Positions 1-34,898 of a stretch of DNA of 64,000 nt are shown piece after piece; positions within the stretch are counted from its first letter, which is position 1; every line of letters starts with the position of its first letter. Origin of the DNA: Paratrimastix pyriformis (Eukaryota; Preaxostyla; Paratrimastigidae); the NCBI GenBank assembly GCA_027972325.1, contig JAPMOS010000040.1, positions 186,001 through 250,000 on the forward strand, written 5' to 3'. Under the pieces are notes generated by a model that searched no databases, had not been told where the DNA came from, and saw nothing but the letters and a program-made list of their open reading frames with translations. Made by a program: the position numbers and the translations under genes.

Positions 1-330
<330 letters not shown>

Positions 331-352
331 ATCCGATCAATTTTGAGAGATT

Positions 353-530
353 TTGCAAAACCCAGATACCAGAACTGACTTTGATCTGCGCTCATTAGTG
401 TCTCCTCTCATTTGATATATCATTTTTTCATCTAATCTGTGCAGTGGGTCCAACCCACCCTGCGTCGCCTGAACTTGGCAGGGGGCGGCAAGGCCAACAC
501 AAGCTGGGTGCCCATCTGATCCGATAAACC
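353..530 (+). other. Damaged tandem copy of the first visible CARMIL exon
   Basis: The stretch repeats the intron end and first half of the exon at 699, including the acceptor TGTGCAG and the codons for LRRLNLAGG. It has an inserted base pair in the ANKLGAH part and runs into non-coding sequence. The intact copy lies about 250 bases downstream. It looks like a tandem duplication whose first copy has decayed, and it is probably spliced over. Confidence 0.6.
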
Positions 531-698
531 GATAAAATGAGATCTTTTATTTTGCAAAAAAACCAGAGACCAGAAATCTGATTCATGGATTTTGGTATTT
601 TGCGCAAAATTTTGTTTTTTTCATCCCGAAAAGTTTTTATCTTTTTTGTTTTTTTTGATCTGCTCTCATTTGATATTTTGTGGTCACCTTCCGTGCAG

Positions 699-9387
<8,689 letters not shown>

Positions 9388-10488
9388 TGCGTGAGGTTCC
9401 CCTGCCGGCAGCTGTGGTGGGCGTCAGACTAACCCCCCCCCCCCCCCCCCCCGGAACACGACCCCGAACCGACTAGGAAACGACACGACAGGACACAACA
9501 ACACGACCCCCTCTCCCACCAACCACCACCAACCACCAACCACCAAGACACCACCAACCGCCACCAACCGCCACCAACCACCACCAACCACCACCAATTA
9601 TAACCACCAACCACCGCCAACCACCACCGCCACCAACCACCACCGCCACCAACCAACCAACCACCAACCAACCAACCAACCAACCAACCAACTCCAACCA
9701 ACCAACCAACCTCCAACCACCACCACCCGCCCACGCACCTCACAATCTACAATATGTCATGAATTATGCATTCCGGCGGCGCCTGCCCCCTGCCTGCCTT
9801 TTGACCATCAACACACGGAGCCCAACCGAAAACCCGATTTTGTCGCGTTTGTACAATGTCGTCGATATATCCCCCCCCCCACCCCCACCCCACCCCCACA
9901 CACACACGCACACACACTCCATTGCCCAACGCACACAATTTTGCGTCCGTCTCCTGTGGATACCAACGAATAACATCCTCTGTTGTGGCTGATGATGAAT
10001 GATGACGATGATGATGACGATGATTGATGATGATTGGATGCTGTTCTTGTTGTTGTTGTTGTTGTTTTGCCCTGTACGTATTGTGAAGACCCCGTTCCTT
10101 CCCTTGCTGAGGGGACTGCGGGGGGAGGGGGGGCATGAGATGATGACAGCCCCACGAACAAGATTGGCATGCAAGCAGCCTCGGGAACTGAGAACACAGT
10201 GAACCATTCGCGAGCGGGACAATGTTCCTTCACCTTCACACGTCCAATCTCTCACCCTCAACTGGCGTGACGATCCTTTGGGGCGAGAAGTTGTGCGCAA
10301 TAGCAGCTGGAGGGGGCATAAACCGTCCCAGTCGTCGATCCTCCGAAGGTGCAAGGGCAACCACGCGAGTGCGTCTGATTGTGCATCAGTCTCCTACACC
10401 GGGGTTTTGCTACCCAAGCGTGTTTTGATTCGAGAGTCATTCTCGTTTTTGTTTTGTTTTGTTTTGTTTTTGAAACGCCAAAAATCCA
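9388..10488. other. Intergenic region with poly-C and ACC/AACC arrays
   Basis: Downstream of the CARMIL stop lie a C run (9430-9453), (ACCACCA)n and (CCAA)n up to about 9720, a CA-rich stretch near 9890, and a short GAT/TTG patch near 10000-10065. No convincing coding frame or RNA gene was seen. The 5' flank of the next gene presumably lies in the last few hundred bases, but no clear TATA box was found. Confidence 0.6.
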
Positions 10489-11877
10489 ATGGAACAACCA
10501 ATGCTACTCGCTAACGTGAATCCGCTCCAGTCCCGCATCATTGTGAACTACCTGCCGCCATCGGTTCGCTTTTACCCTCATTTCTTTCGTCAGCTCCTTA
10601 ATTTTGCCTTTTTTAATTTTTTCATTACAGGTCTTTGAAGCCACCTTACGAGATCTCTTTGCTCCCTTTGGCACTATCACTTCATGCAAATTGATGGTGG
10701 ACCGTCGCTTTGGGACAAGCTTGGGCTATGGGTTTATTGAATATTCCAAACCCGAAGAAGCAACCCGTGCGATTGAACAAATGAACGGCCGTCCCATCGA
10801 AAGTAAGCGACTGAAGGTGTCGCTTGCTCGCCCCCCTTCGACTGTGATTCAAAACGCCAACCTTTACATCTCCAATTTGGGTCCTACCGTGTCTCCGCAA
10901 ATGCTGGGCTCAGTGTTTGGCCACTTTGGGAAGATCATCGACGTGAAAGTCCTTACAGGTCTGTCCCCTTGTCCGGAATGCCGAATTCTCATTCCCGAGT
11001 GTTTTCCTTTTCGTTCTCTGACAGACGGCAACACCGGGTTGGGGCGCGGCGTTGGCTTTGTTCGGTTCAACACTCATCTCGAAGCTCTGAACGCCATCAG
11101 CGCTCTCAACGGGACGATGCCTTTCCCTGGCATGCAGTCTCCCCTGGGTGTCAAATTGGCCGAGAATTTACGTCAGAAACAAGCGCGTGGAATCCCTTTC
11201 TTCCCGCCGCCCGCTGCAACCTTCATCCCTCAGTTGCCCACCCAGCCAGTCGCCGCTTTCCCACCGGTTGCTGGTCTGCATTCTTCTATCACCACTTTCG
11301 AACACCTCTCTTTTTCCCAGCTGTGGCTCAAATTCCAGCGCAGATTCCCATTATGCACCCCGCTTTCGCTCATGTCGGAGCACAGGTTCGTGTCGTTTTC
11401 TCCCAATTTCGATTGGTTAAATGGTTTCCCTCTTTTTTTCCCCTAGCCTGCCGAGTTCTCCCTCTTTGTCTACAATTTGCCTCAAGAATGCGACGAGGGC
11501 ACCCTCTATCGCCTCTTTGCTCCCTAGTCTGTTGTTTTTTTGTTGCACAACTCCAGTCACATTCTCGCTCGTTTGGTTGCCTTTTTGCACAGCGGTGCAA
11601 TCACTTCCGTCAAGGTCGTGAAGGATCCCCATACCGGCGCCAGCCGGGGTTATGGCTTCGTGGTCATGCAGCGGTTCCAGGAAGCACAGGTCCGCCGTGG
11701 CTGCTGGTCCAAGTGCAACCTGCTCACTCCTTGCCCGCACACCTCTAGCAAGCCATTCTGAACCTCAACGGATTTGCAGTCCAAGGAAAACCTCTGCAGG
11801 TTTCCTTCAAGACCGACAAGGCGAACGCTGCGAAGCCCCATGCCGCGAGCCCGCCCGGCGTGGGTGCCAGCGCTTGA
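10489..11877 (+). CDS. ELAV/Hu-like RNA-binding protein, three RRMs
   Basis: Seven exons agree in phase: 10489-10563, 10631-10958, 11025-11273, 11321-11385, 11447-11526, 11593-11689 and 11749-11877, giving 340 residues from MEQPMLLANVNP to a TGA. RRM1 has RNP2 RIIVNYLP and RNP1 LGYGFIEY. RRM2 has NLYISNLG and VGFVRF. A proline-rich linker (FFPPPAATFIPQLP) leads to RRM3 with SLFVYNLP, YGFVVM and the ending LQVSFKTDKA. The spacing and the VNYLP and QVSFKT signatures are those of the ELAV/Hu family, which binds U- and AU-rich mRNA and affects stability and splicing. Introns are 47-67 bases and start GTTCG, GTCTG or GTCCG. The gene lacks the repeat arrays that fill its neighbours' introns. Confidence 0.88.
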
Positions 11878-14390
11878 GCCCGCGCCGCTCGTCGTCACCC
11901 CACCCCACAACACCCACAACACAGACACACACACACCATCACCCTCCGACATACCGGCGGGGTGCTTGATGCAATTCCGGGTTTTTTTTGGTCCCCGTTG
12001 CCTTCCGATCTGTACCACCCCGTTTCTTTTGACTTGTTTTCTTTTATCCCCTTCACTCCTCCCCCGAAGGCGTCAGGCTCGGCTGATCTCTTGCTTGCTT
12101 GGTTCGGTGGTTGACTGTCCTTGTGGTGTGAAGGATGGGGTCCCAAAAGACGGTGGGGGGGAAAAAAAGCGGGCAATTGACACTGCTTTTTTTCCTTTCC
12201 TTTCCTTTTTTTGACCCCCCCGCCTGTCACTTCTCTTTGAAATTTCTTTCCTTTTGAGCGCCATTTGGGTGCCTCCTCCTCCTCTTCTTCTTCTGACTCC
12301 CTCGCTCCCCTCGCTCCCCCCCGTTCCCTCCACTCTTCTCCCTCGAAATGTCGATTCGTTCCTTTTCTCTTTTTTTTTGGAACTCCGGACGTTCCCCTCC
12401 CTCCCATCCCCCCTCCCCCCCACTTTGCCGTCTCTCCAAGCGTGTGGCAGACATTTTCTCTTTTTTTAAAACACTTCCCAATTCATCATCATCCACACCC
12501 ACTTGCCCCGCACCAGGCGCACGGGCGCCCCACTCCCATCCCCCCAGTCCCCCGTGCCGCCGATTGCCTTGGGGTGGTTCCATTATCTACTTTTCCCTCG
12601 TGTCCCCCTCGAGCAGTAGCTCCATGTTTCTCACCTATTTGTTTTCCCCCTCTGTGCGTCGTCACGCCTCACGGCGCACCTTGCAACACCGCCACACCAA
12701 CACGTGCCTTCCCCCAGCGCACTCTCCCCGTCGTGCCCATATCCCGGCACACCTTGCGTGTTGTGTCTGCTGCGTTGGCCTTGTGAGCGACCTTGCTGTC
12801 CGTGTTGTCTGTGTGAACTCTTGCGATCCTCCGTCGTGCCAATGCCCCCCCCCCCCCCCCCCCCCCCCCCCATTCCCCCACCCGAAAAATTCTTTCATTT
12901 TTCACACCACCCCCCGCGCGCCCCCCTTCTTGACCCCCGGCACCGAAAATGAACCAAGAACAAATCCAACAACCCACCACCAAACAACAATCATTCATCG
13001 ATGACTTTGTTCTCTGGTTCGCACCCACACGCGACATCACCCTCTTCCAACCCCCGACCCGCCAATCCTCCGCTGCTCGCCGGTTTTCATTTTAATGTCC
13101 TGCCCCCGCCCTTCCCCCACTCCCACCTCGCCAGTTCCTCTTGTTTTTTTGGTTGTTTAGCAGGTTTCCTTTGCGGCGCCTTCCCCACCTCCCCCTCCCC
13201 CCCCCCGTCGGTCGCGTCACCCGCGATCCCGTTTCCCTCCCGTTCCTCTGCGCGTTCCCTCCCCGTCGTTGTCCGTCACACCCGCGTCATGTCGGTCCCT
13301 TTCCGTTTGCATTAAAACCAATTTGGTGGGCGAAAATTTCATTTTCCCGTTTGATTCATCGCCCCTCCTTCATCAAATTCAAAACTCCCCCCAAATTCCT
13401 GAACCCGTGCTGCCTGTGTTGCTGTTTTTTGCGTTTTTCGTTCCTGCCCTCTGTGCCGCCACACTCTCCAAAAGGCCACTCAATACCCTCCCTCCCCGAG
13501 CGCAGTTTCCTCTGTTGGGGGTGGGGTGGGGTGGGGTGGGGGGAGGAGGAGGGAGGAGAGGAGGGAGGAGGAGGGAGGGGGGGAGGGCGGAGGACCTGGT
13601 GGCGGTAGGAATGGCGGAGGGACGGCGAATCAAGTGAGGAGAGGGCCGCAAACAGTCGCTCCTCCATGCAGGCCCAGGGCGGTGGCCCCGAACGGCTTCG
13701 ACAACTGACGCCACTGTGTAAGGTAGAGACCTTCTCCTTTTTGTTTTCCCGTTCTTTTCGCTTCGTTTTCCCCCTTCCCCCCGATTTGCAAGGGGATGGG
13801 CGACGACCCAGTATCCATTTTCTCTCTTCGTTCATCATCACCCACTTGCCCCCGAGTGCAGCCTCGTAGGAACCTGTTTTTGCTCCCATTTCCCTCACCA
13901 ACAGACATCTCATCTTTGCGCACAATCACGCCTCATCATCAGGTGCTGTTCCCTCTTCAGCGATTGCGTTGGGTCAGGCTTGGTCATGTTCGGTTCGAAC
14001 GACCAGCGCAACCCACGACATCCCGGCCATCTGCTCGCCTCGACCCTCCTGGACGACCTGTGACCGAAGACCCCAGACTCCATGCCGTGCTTCCACGTGG
14101 AACCTGATACACCTTCCCCCCATTTCCCCCGGAATAGAACTAAGAGGGTGGGCAATCGTCGCCGGGGGTCTGCCGGATCGGAGGAGGATTCCAGAGATTT
14201 GAGAGGAGAAGAAAACTAGAAAAAGAGTGGCACTACCACTTGGGTTCTCTTTCCAATTTCTTCTTGTTTGAATTTGGATGCAGTCATGAGCGGTTTGTTT
14301 TGTTTTTCTTGAAATCGGTCATTTTTGCTTGCCAGCATCATTCATTGCAAGCTGTAGATCAGTTCCACGCGACCCCAAAACCCAGCAGCC
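11878..14390. other. Pyrimidine-rich spacer, possible 5' exons of the next gene
   Basis: The 2.5 kb is rich in C and T runs. It contains short GC-rich G tracts (13510-13600) and a poly-C of about 27 bases near 12847. One short frame from 12949 (MNQEQIQQPTTKQQSF) and one from 13987 (MFGSNDQRNPRHPGH) have protein-like composition and could be upstream exons of the FAM161-like gene, but no junction fits the donor pattern well. Nothing else could be supported. Confidence 0.4.
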
Positions 14391-14391
14391 C

Positions 14392-28279
<13,888 letters not shown>

Positions 28280-29509
28280 GAAATTTTGTGGTTTTGGGTG
28301 TGCCGTCGTTTGGTATCGTTCCTTCCCACTTTTTTGTACGTAAATCAGCAGTCATGTTTGTCGCATTTGCGGTGGGAGGACAGGTGGTTGGTGCCAGGGC
28401 GGAGGAGGATGATGAGGATGTAGGGGCGATGGTGGACCGGCGGTTGGGCGAGCTGGACATTGGCGACGACGAGCTGACGGGCGGGATGGCCGATGATGAA
28501 CATTTTTGTTGTTGATGTGGGGACCGCATTTTGTTATCTCTCGAGCGCAGCAGCCAAGGTAGTGGTTGGTGGGCGGCAGCAAGGAGGAGGTGCCATATCG
28601 ACCGGCGGTTGGGCGAGCTGGACACGAGCTGACCGGGGATGGCGTGCATACCTTTCCCCGCGCTCCCATTATCCCGTTGGGACAAGAGACAGACGAAACG
28701 ATCAAGCACGTAATATTAGGCTCGTAAATAACAAGAAACATCAGAGCCGGCGTGACCGTCCGGGCGGCAGCCGACCCCCATGAGGCCGTCCCGGCCTGCG
28801 AGCTTGTCTCGCGGTGAGGGCGGACGGGTCTGCGCCCGAGTACGGACTCGGCACAGACACACACACGAACCAAACACAACACGAAAGAGGAAGGGACGAC
28901 GGTCGGGCAGGCAACTGCCCCCCCACTGGCGGCCCAGCTCTCCCACTCCGCGTTGAAGAGACGGAGAGGAGAGGGGATGCGCCAAAGGAGGCAGAAAAGA
29001 ATGAAGCGCCATTGGAAGGCGGAGAGGAGAGGGAGGGAGGGTGTTCCACCCCCGAGCTGAGAAAAAAAGGAAAAAATTGCCGCACACAAAGACCCGTTGT
29101 CCAAAAAGAACGAATGATGAATGGAAGGAGGGAGGGGGAGGGAGTATTTACCAAGGCCGAGGCCGAGGCCGTTCCCTGTGTGCGTACGTGTCCATTCGTG
29201 TTATTGGTCAGAAAAGGCTCCCCCACCTCCCCCACCCCGCTGAAGAGGAAGAGTGACGGACTGTTTCGGAATCTCGGGATGGGAAAACCGAAGGGTGTGC
29301 GCCCAGTCACGGTCTCGGTCTGGGCAATTGCACCCCCGTGGATGAAAAACTCGCACATGGCGATAAAGGGGGCAGTTCAAACCGTCCCAACAGGCTCGTA
29401 TGGGCATGGCAGGGCCAGGGCGAATCACGGGCGCGTCAGAGTGAGCTGGTGTAAGACCCCGCCGCCAGCCACATATCCGGACATCCGGACACGGGTTAGG
29501 TAGTGAGAC
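28280..29509. other. Convergent intergenic region with copies of the FAM161 terminal exon
   Basis: Two further partial copies of the terminal exon (AEEDEEDVGAMVDRRLGELD-coding) lie at 28378-28500 and 28560-28640, after the stop at 28279. A 229-codon frame at 28814-29503 has no recognisable domain, and an opposite-strand frame overlaps it. I do not support either as a gene. The region separates the FAM161-like gene from the convergent NYN gene. Confidence 0.45.
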
Positions 29510-32500
29510 TCATGCAACGACGCATTGACACACAACAAGGATGAAAGATGGGGACAACAGACCCGGGGATTGTCGAACTTGGCGGGCCAGAACAGGTTCC
29601 GCGACACTTTGGGCAGCTGGGAGCCCGATCGGAGTGGGGGGTGGAGGCGTGGGTGGCGGAGGTGCGGAGGGCGGAGGCGTGAGGGGCGGAGGCGTGGGTG
29701 CGTTCACAGGGACGGAAGTCGCCTTGGCCACGTCGGGGGAACGAAGAGGGTCAGGACACGGAAGCTCTTCGTGCCTTTTCCAGGGGATATCCTTCCATTC
29801 CGCGCCGAAGTCGTGGTGCTTCGCGAAAACCGACCATGTCAGGACAGCCTCGGGCCTGGGGATCCCACAAACTTCAGGGGGCGTGGGGACAAGGGGCGTG
29901 GGGACAAGGGGCGTGGGGACAAGGGGCGTGGGGACAAGGGGCGTGGGGGCAAGGGGCGTGGGGACAAGGGGCGTGGGGGCAAGGGGCGTGGGGGCAAGGG
30001 GCGTGGGGGCAAGGGGCGTGGGGGCAAGGGGCGTGGGGCAAGGGGCGTGGCAGGAACCGAAGAAGCAGGAACGTCGGAATTGGTCATGACGGGTTGGAGC
30101 GGCCAAAGCTCTTGAATCTGTTTCACGACGTCGTCCACGTGGAGTTCATTGATGATCAAGGTTCCCACGCGGCCAACGTACTTCGGCACTCGCGGCCGGA
30201 GCAGTGGCCTCTCCAGGTCAATCTGGTCCGCCACATCGCTCAATTCCGCCGCCTCCACGCCAAGTCGACGCGCTGCCTGGTCTCGGTAGCGGTTGGCCAG
30301 AACTCGCAGTCGTCTCTGTCTCCGCATCGCACAGGCATCCAATGCCCTCTTCTCGTCTTGCCGCCTGGCCTCCCTTTCTTCAATGACCATCGCGATGTCT
30401 TCCATGGAGTCCGCATGCTCCATGGCTTCCTCGTTCTGGTCGCGCGTGCGCAAGCTCTTCGCACTGTCACGAAGCGGCTCCAACAACAGCGGAAGAGATG
30501 ACGAATCGGGAAGTTGGACCGTCTGACCCAACAGATTTTCGGCAGTTGTCTTCAGTGTGATGACCTCAGTTGTGAGACGTTGCGCCACTGTGCGGAGCCG
30601 CTTACGCTCTTCGTCATTGATCCAATTGCCGTTTTGTTTCTTCTCCTTGTTCGTTTCCCGCTGGACCTTCGCGCAGATTGCGTCACGCACTTGGTTGTTG
30701 GGGCCAAGAACAGAGGTGCTTCCTTCGTCAGCATCATCAAAGACCCACAAGTTGTGGAGCGTGACGGTCAAACAGGGGTCGGAAGCGCGGGGGAGCTGCT
30801 CCATGACATTGTTGGCTTCCTCCAAAGTTCGGAAATGGAGAACTTGCAAACCAGGGTGGCCCTTGACCGGTTCGGGATGCAAATCGGGAAAGATGGTTGG
30901 ATCCAGCGCCCGGACCAAGAGACTCGGCCGTGGAGTGGTCAGGAACTCAGTTGGATGGTCCAAAAGAAGTTTCACGGGCACGAGTCCCTTTGCAACGAAT
31001 GGGATGTTGTTCTTGCGCAGAACACATTGGTCCAGCGAAAAGCATTCGTCGCCTTCCCGAATTGCGAGGCCGGCCACTGAGAAAGATCAGGTGAGTGAAT
31101 GCCATCAGAATCACGCCAGACAATCGGGTGGCACATTGCAGAGTACCATTTTCTTCCGTGGCAACTGTGGGAAATGGAGAAACACCACAGTGGGCGGCGA
31201 GTAGTCTTTCTTGCTTGGGTCGCGGTGCTTGGGCCAGCAGAAGCACGTCGGCGTCTTGAAAATCTGATCGAGGCGGCGGGCAAAGGGGTCCCATTCCCTG
31301 ATCCGACTCCGGTCTTCCGCACGAAAAACAAGGGCCAGCGGTTGATCTGCGTCCTTGGGCTCTGCGTGCTCCGGCTCCTGCTGCGCTGGGAGGGTCTTGT
31401 CACCCGCGAAGGCATTGGACACCTTCTGAACGAACGTGGACGAATCGGTTTGCCTGTACAAGACACCGCAATCGAACCATTCACGGCAAGAGAGGGAAAC
31501 AATGTCGGCAGTCTCCTGAAAGCCTTTGGTTGCTGATGAGACTGCGCAGGCAGCGGCAGTCAAGTCTGCAGTGGCAGCGCCAAGGCACGACGCGGCGGTG
31601 CCAAAAACAGTTTTGGAGAGCGCCATTGTGACAGAGGAAAGAGCAGCCGTCGCACCGTCTAAACCAACTGGAATCGAAGGCCGATAGAGCTGATGAGACA
31701 CGGAACCGGCCACACCGAACACTTTGACGCGCCAATTTGGTCGTGGAACTTCCCGAAAAGCTTGCAAAAACGGGGCATTGGCACCCTTCCCTAAAAAAAA
31801 GTGGGTTGGGAAAATGAAAGACAAAGCGAGGCAGACCAGCAAAAAGAGCGATGACTCCCCGCACACCACGAGGCAAGGGCGTGGAGAGTTGCTTCATGAT
31901 CTCCCCGAGAATAGAGTTCTCAACCTCCTTTTCCTCATTCCGATTTCCGGTGCGTGGGAAGACTTTCCGGAACCACTTCGGCTGCGACGGGTTGCTCGTC
32001 CAGTCGACGCTCCTCGTCTGCACATTTGGGTCCGCCTTTTTAGAGCTGAACGCAAGGTACTCGTACGGGATTCTGTCCATGATCAGGGGCGTTGGCTTGG
32101 CGCGCAAGTCTTTCATGACAAAGTTGACAAGCCCGTTGAAGCTGATTCGAATGCGCGGATCGGTTGGGAGGCGGGGCTCCTGCTGAACATCAGGGAACTC
32201 GTCATCCAGAGCTGCCGCACCACACGCGGAAAGCCAGAAATTGGAATCATCCAAGAACACAAAAACCTACAAAAAAAAGCATATGATAGCCCGAACAAAA
32301 AAACAACAGACATATTCCTTTGTCGGCTCCTGGGGAGGGGAACAGATGGGGCATTGCATGGAGGCGCACACGAGGCAATCGGAGCAGAGAGAGTGATAGC
32401 AACCACATTTGATTGTGGGGACGTGTTTCTTTTTGCATACATCGCAATGGTCCTTCGGAACGAGGAGAGTGTCATCACTGGGGTTGTCGGCAAGCAAGGT

Positions 32501-33340
32501 GTGGAGATCCATCTCGTCCAGTAAGCGCCCGCCAATCAGTTTTGCGGGGCGGCGGTTGGGACGCATCTCGTTCGCGGCTGAATCCGCCCAAGAATAGACT
32601 TCAACAGTCCACGGAAAACCTTTTCCAGCAAGCTCATGGACACGCTCGACGACGGGCAGAAAATCCCGATCGCCCTGAACGACGGACCAGTGAGGAAGGA
32701 CGATGACCCAAGGTGCCGAGAGGACAAGAACAGACCGTCACGAGTGCGATCACGCCACTGACGCCTGGAGGGAGGGGTTCTGCCAATCGTTGAAAGGCCT
32801 TGAAGCCGAGCGCGGTGTCATTCTGGACTTCCCCGGTCGCAGATCGGGGAAATACGCTCGCCGGACAGCCAATCAAACGTTCGACGTCTTTGTAGTAGTT
32901 GGGATACGGCGGTGGGTCGCTGCCAATGAGGCAAACTTTTCCAAAGGTGCGATCACGAACGATGATCTCGCGCAGGAGAAGGTCGTATCGAAGAAGAATT
33001 CTGTCAAATTTGGGTTCGCCAGGGAAGCGATTGCCAGGCCCAATACGAAAATTGGAGTCGTCAATGAACGTGTAAACCTAAAATCGAGGGATTGTGGAAG
33101 AGGAAAACAAAAAATTATCGAACTCTTGTCTCTTTGAGGGGGGGGCATTTGTGGCACCTCATTGAGTTTGTGCGGAGGTCGCCAGCACTCAGATCCGATT
33201 TGCACTTGGGACAACAAAATTTCGGTTCAGGGGGCTCCGTTTGCCCATCAGGAGCGAGTCCTGGGGCAGGCGCTGGTCAGAGCAGCACTCAACTGAATTT
33301 GCCTTTCCAGCACGAAATCTCTTTGCCCAGGGTCGTTCAT
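29510..33340 (-). CDS. Zinc-ribbon / NYN / RING / NYN-like protein
   Basis: Exons on the minus strand fit in phase: about 33340-33124, 33077-32736, 32674-32312, 32266-31837, 31790-31122 and 31076-29510. The first has a four-cysteine ribbon (FCCPKCKSD..MRCHKCP). The next two hold an NYN (PIN-like) domain with FIDDSNF and VTGDRDFLPVV, where the acidic residues bind metal in RNA-cleaving relatives, then a RING-like set (CDVC..CGCYHSLCSDC..CPIC). A second NYN-like domain follows (FLDDSNF, then FAGKGANAPFL, acidic residues lost). An intron sits at the same place in both NYN copies, so the domain was duplicated with its intron. The C-terminal part is helical and charged, then a 15-base PTPLA minisatellite, then WSVFAKHHDFGAEWKDIPW. 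One repeat unit is a base short, which changes frame and would stop at 29839. The start is unsure because the first exon changes frame near 33278. The role may be RNA decay or ubiquitin tagging. Confidence 0.6.
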
Positions 33341-33364
33341 GCTATGACCCTGATTTGCTCGCGC

Positions 33365-33520
33365 ATGCAGCCTCGTGTGAGGCTAACTAAGGCATGAGAA
33401 ATTGCCACAAAAGGTTTTATCCCAAATTCCCCTCACCTCATCACCCCCGATAGGCTTCGCCTCATCGGCTCAAACGGCATCGCACCCACCTCCTTCAGCC
33501 GCCACATGTGCTTCGATGCT
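33365..33520 (-). promoter_or_regulatory. Promoter-like block shared with the LRR gene at 60857
   Basis: The block lies just upstream of the NYN gene start (minus). It contains the hairpin AGCCTCGTGTGAGGCT (33369-33384), then on the minus strand GGGATAAAACCTTTTG, a TATA-like element about 70 bases before the ATG, and TCACCTCATCACC..CCGATAGGCTTCG (plus strand). The same order and sequence, about 80 percent identical, lies upstream of the start at 60857. Confidence 0.5.
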
Positions 33521-33595
33521 GGACCCCCCCCCCGCCACCACCACCCACGCACCGGCAAGAGGGGCGTCCTCGCAAATACACAGGATGTCTCTTGC

Positions 33596-33617
33596 AGCCT
33601 CGTAGGAGGCTATAAAA
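33596..33617 (+). promoter_or_regulatory. Hairpin plus TATAAAA box
   Basis: AGCCTCGTAGGAGGCT (33596-33611) is directly followed by TATAAAA (33611-33617). It is the same hairpin stem as at 33369 and 60893 but with loop GTAG. It could serve a plus-strand transcript through the exon-like region at 33721. Confidence 0.4.
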
Positions 33618-33720
33618 ACACAGTCGAGAAGATTTCACTCCATTTCTCAATCAAGCGTTTTAGCATCAGAATTTAGCATCGGGGCCTGTCTGTTTCTTCT
33701 CTTGCCGATCAGCGCCATCA

Positions 33721-34043
33721 CTTTGTTGCAGGATAGGCGTACTTGGGGACCCGCGGTTGATTTTCTTGTTTCTTGTTTTGGTGGTTTCTGCCAAGGCAGT
33801 CCACCCTACGCGGGCCTGGGCTGTTGGACGCTTGGAGGAGGCGACACTGTACCAACGAATTGTTCAGACAGCACACAACCCAGGAACTTGCCGATCTCCA
33901 GGAGTTCAAGAAAACCACCGCCCTCCGACAGGAGGAGCAGGATGAAGTCCTGGGGCGAGCCCAGTGGGATTTCGCCGAGAACCCAGGAGGAACTGGCCCA
34001 GACCCAGGCCGAGATGACCCAGCCCCCACGCATGGGCGAAGCA
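33721..34043 (+). pseudogene. Exon-like remnant with frame changes
   Basis: After an acceptor-like TTGTTGCAG, protein-like text appears in three successive frames: AVGRLEEATLYQRIVQTA, QHTTQELADLQEFKKTTALR and RTQEELAQTQAEMTQPPRM. A donor-like GTCTGC then follows at 34044. The composition (E, Q, T, L; helical) and the frame switches suggest a decayed gene piece. The product is not recognised. Confidence 0.35.
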
Positions 34044-34525
34044 GGTCTGCAGCGGGGGGGGGGGGGGGGGGGGGATCCACACAAATTCGCACCTCGTGAA
34101 GAACATGCTGTGTATTTGCGTGAGTTGTTCCAAACGCACTCAAAAGTGGATGTGCGCCCATCCCCACCCCTCCACAGCCTATTCACCCCCCCCCCCCATC
34201 CATCTCCATCCATCCCCAGCTTCGTGCCGCCATCCCGTAGACCCGTCCGCGACCAGGGGCGCTGAGAGAGGCCGACGTGACCCCGGGACGGCCACGGCGG
34301 TGAGAGAACAGAAATGCGACTGTCAACAACACTTGCCCCATCCGCCCACCCCTACTCCCTCCCTCCATCCCCCATCCGGTGGTGGTGTGGGTACCAGTTT
34401 TGGGAGATGGTCGGAAGGGGAGGGGGGGGTCCCCCTCACATCGAATCGACATGGCAGACATGGCGCCTTGAATCGATCGGTGGAGGCGGATCCAGCGAGT
34501 TGGGAGACCCGCGGGGGGGGGGGGG
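34044..34525. other. Low-complexity spacer with a scrap of LINE tail
   Basis: A G run (34055-34073), a 25-base match to the LINE tail (GAACATGCTGTGTATTTGCG, about 34102-34121) and pyrimidine-rich sequence. No gene was supported. Confidence 0.5.
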
Positions 34526-34690
34526 AATATGACCCATGGGGAATGTGACCCATGGAGGGGGATGCGCCTATGGAATGGTAGCCATGGGGGGGGAATGTGT
34601 GTGTGTGTGGGGGGAATGCGACCCTTGGTGGTGAGCGACCCCTGGGGGGGGGGGGGGGGGGAATGTGGCCCCTGGGGGGAGAATGTGAGA
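34525..34690. repeat. GGGGGAATGTGACCCATG-type minisatellite, locus 1
   Basis: Diverged 15-18-base units with G runs (GGGAATATGACCCATGG, GGGAATGTGACCCATGG). The same unit forms the array at 45255-45530. Confidence 0.75.
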
Positions 34691-34898
34691 ACTAGCTCAG
34701 TGGCGGCGAGGCTCGGGGTCGGCTGCAGGCTGCAGAGGCGGTTCCTGCCATCGCCTCAGTTATGCTGGAGATCATCTGCCCGAGGGCGTTCTGGGCCCCG
34801 AGTTGGGGGCAACGGCTCGAATGTGGGAGCTTCGACGCCAGGCACGCACGTGTCAACCCACCCCATCGGCCGACTGGAAACTGTTTATTGTGAGCCAC

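Noticed and set aside
28814-29503. 229-codon plus-strand frame
   Set aside because: Low-complexity charged text, overlapped by equally long antisense frames, with no recognisable motif and no fit to splice signals. Left unannotated.
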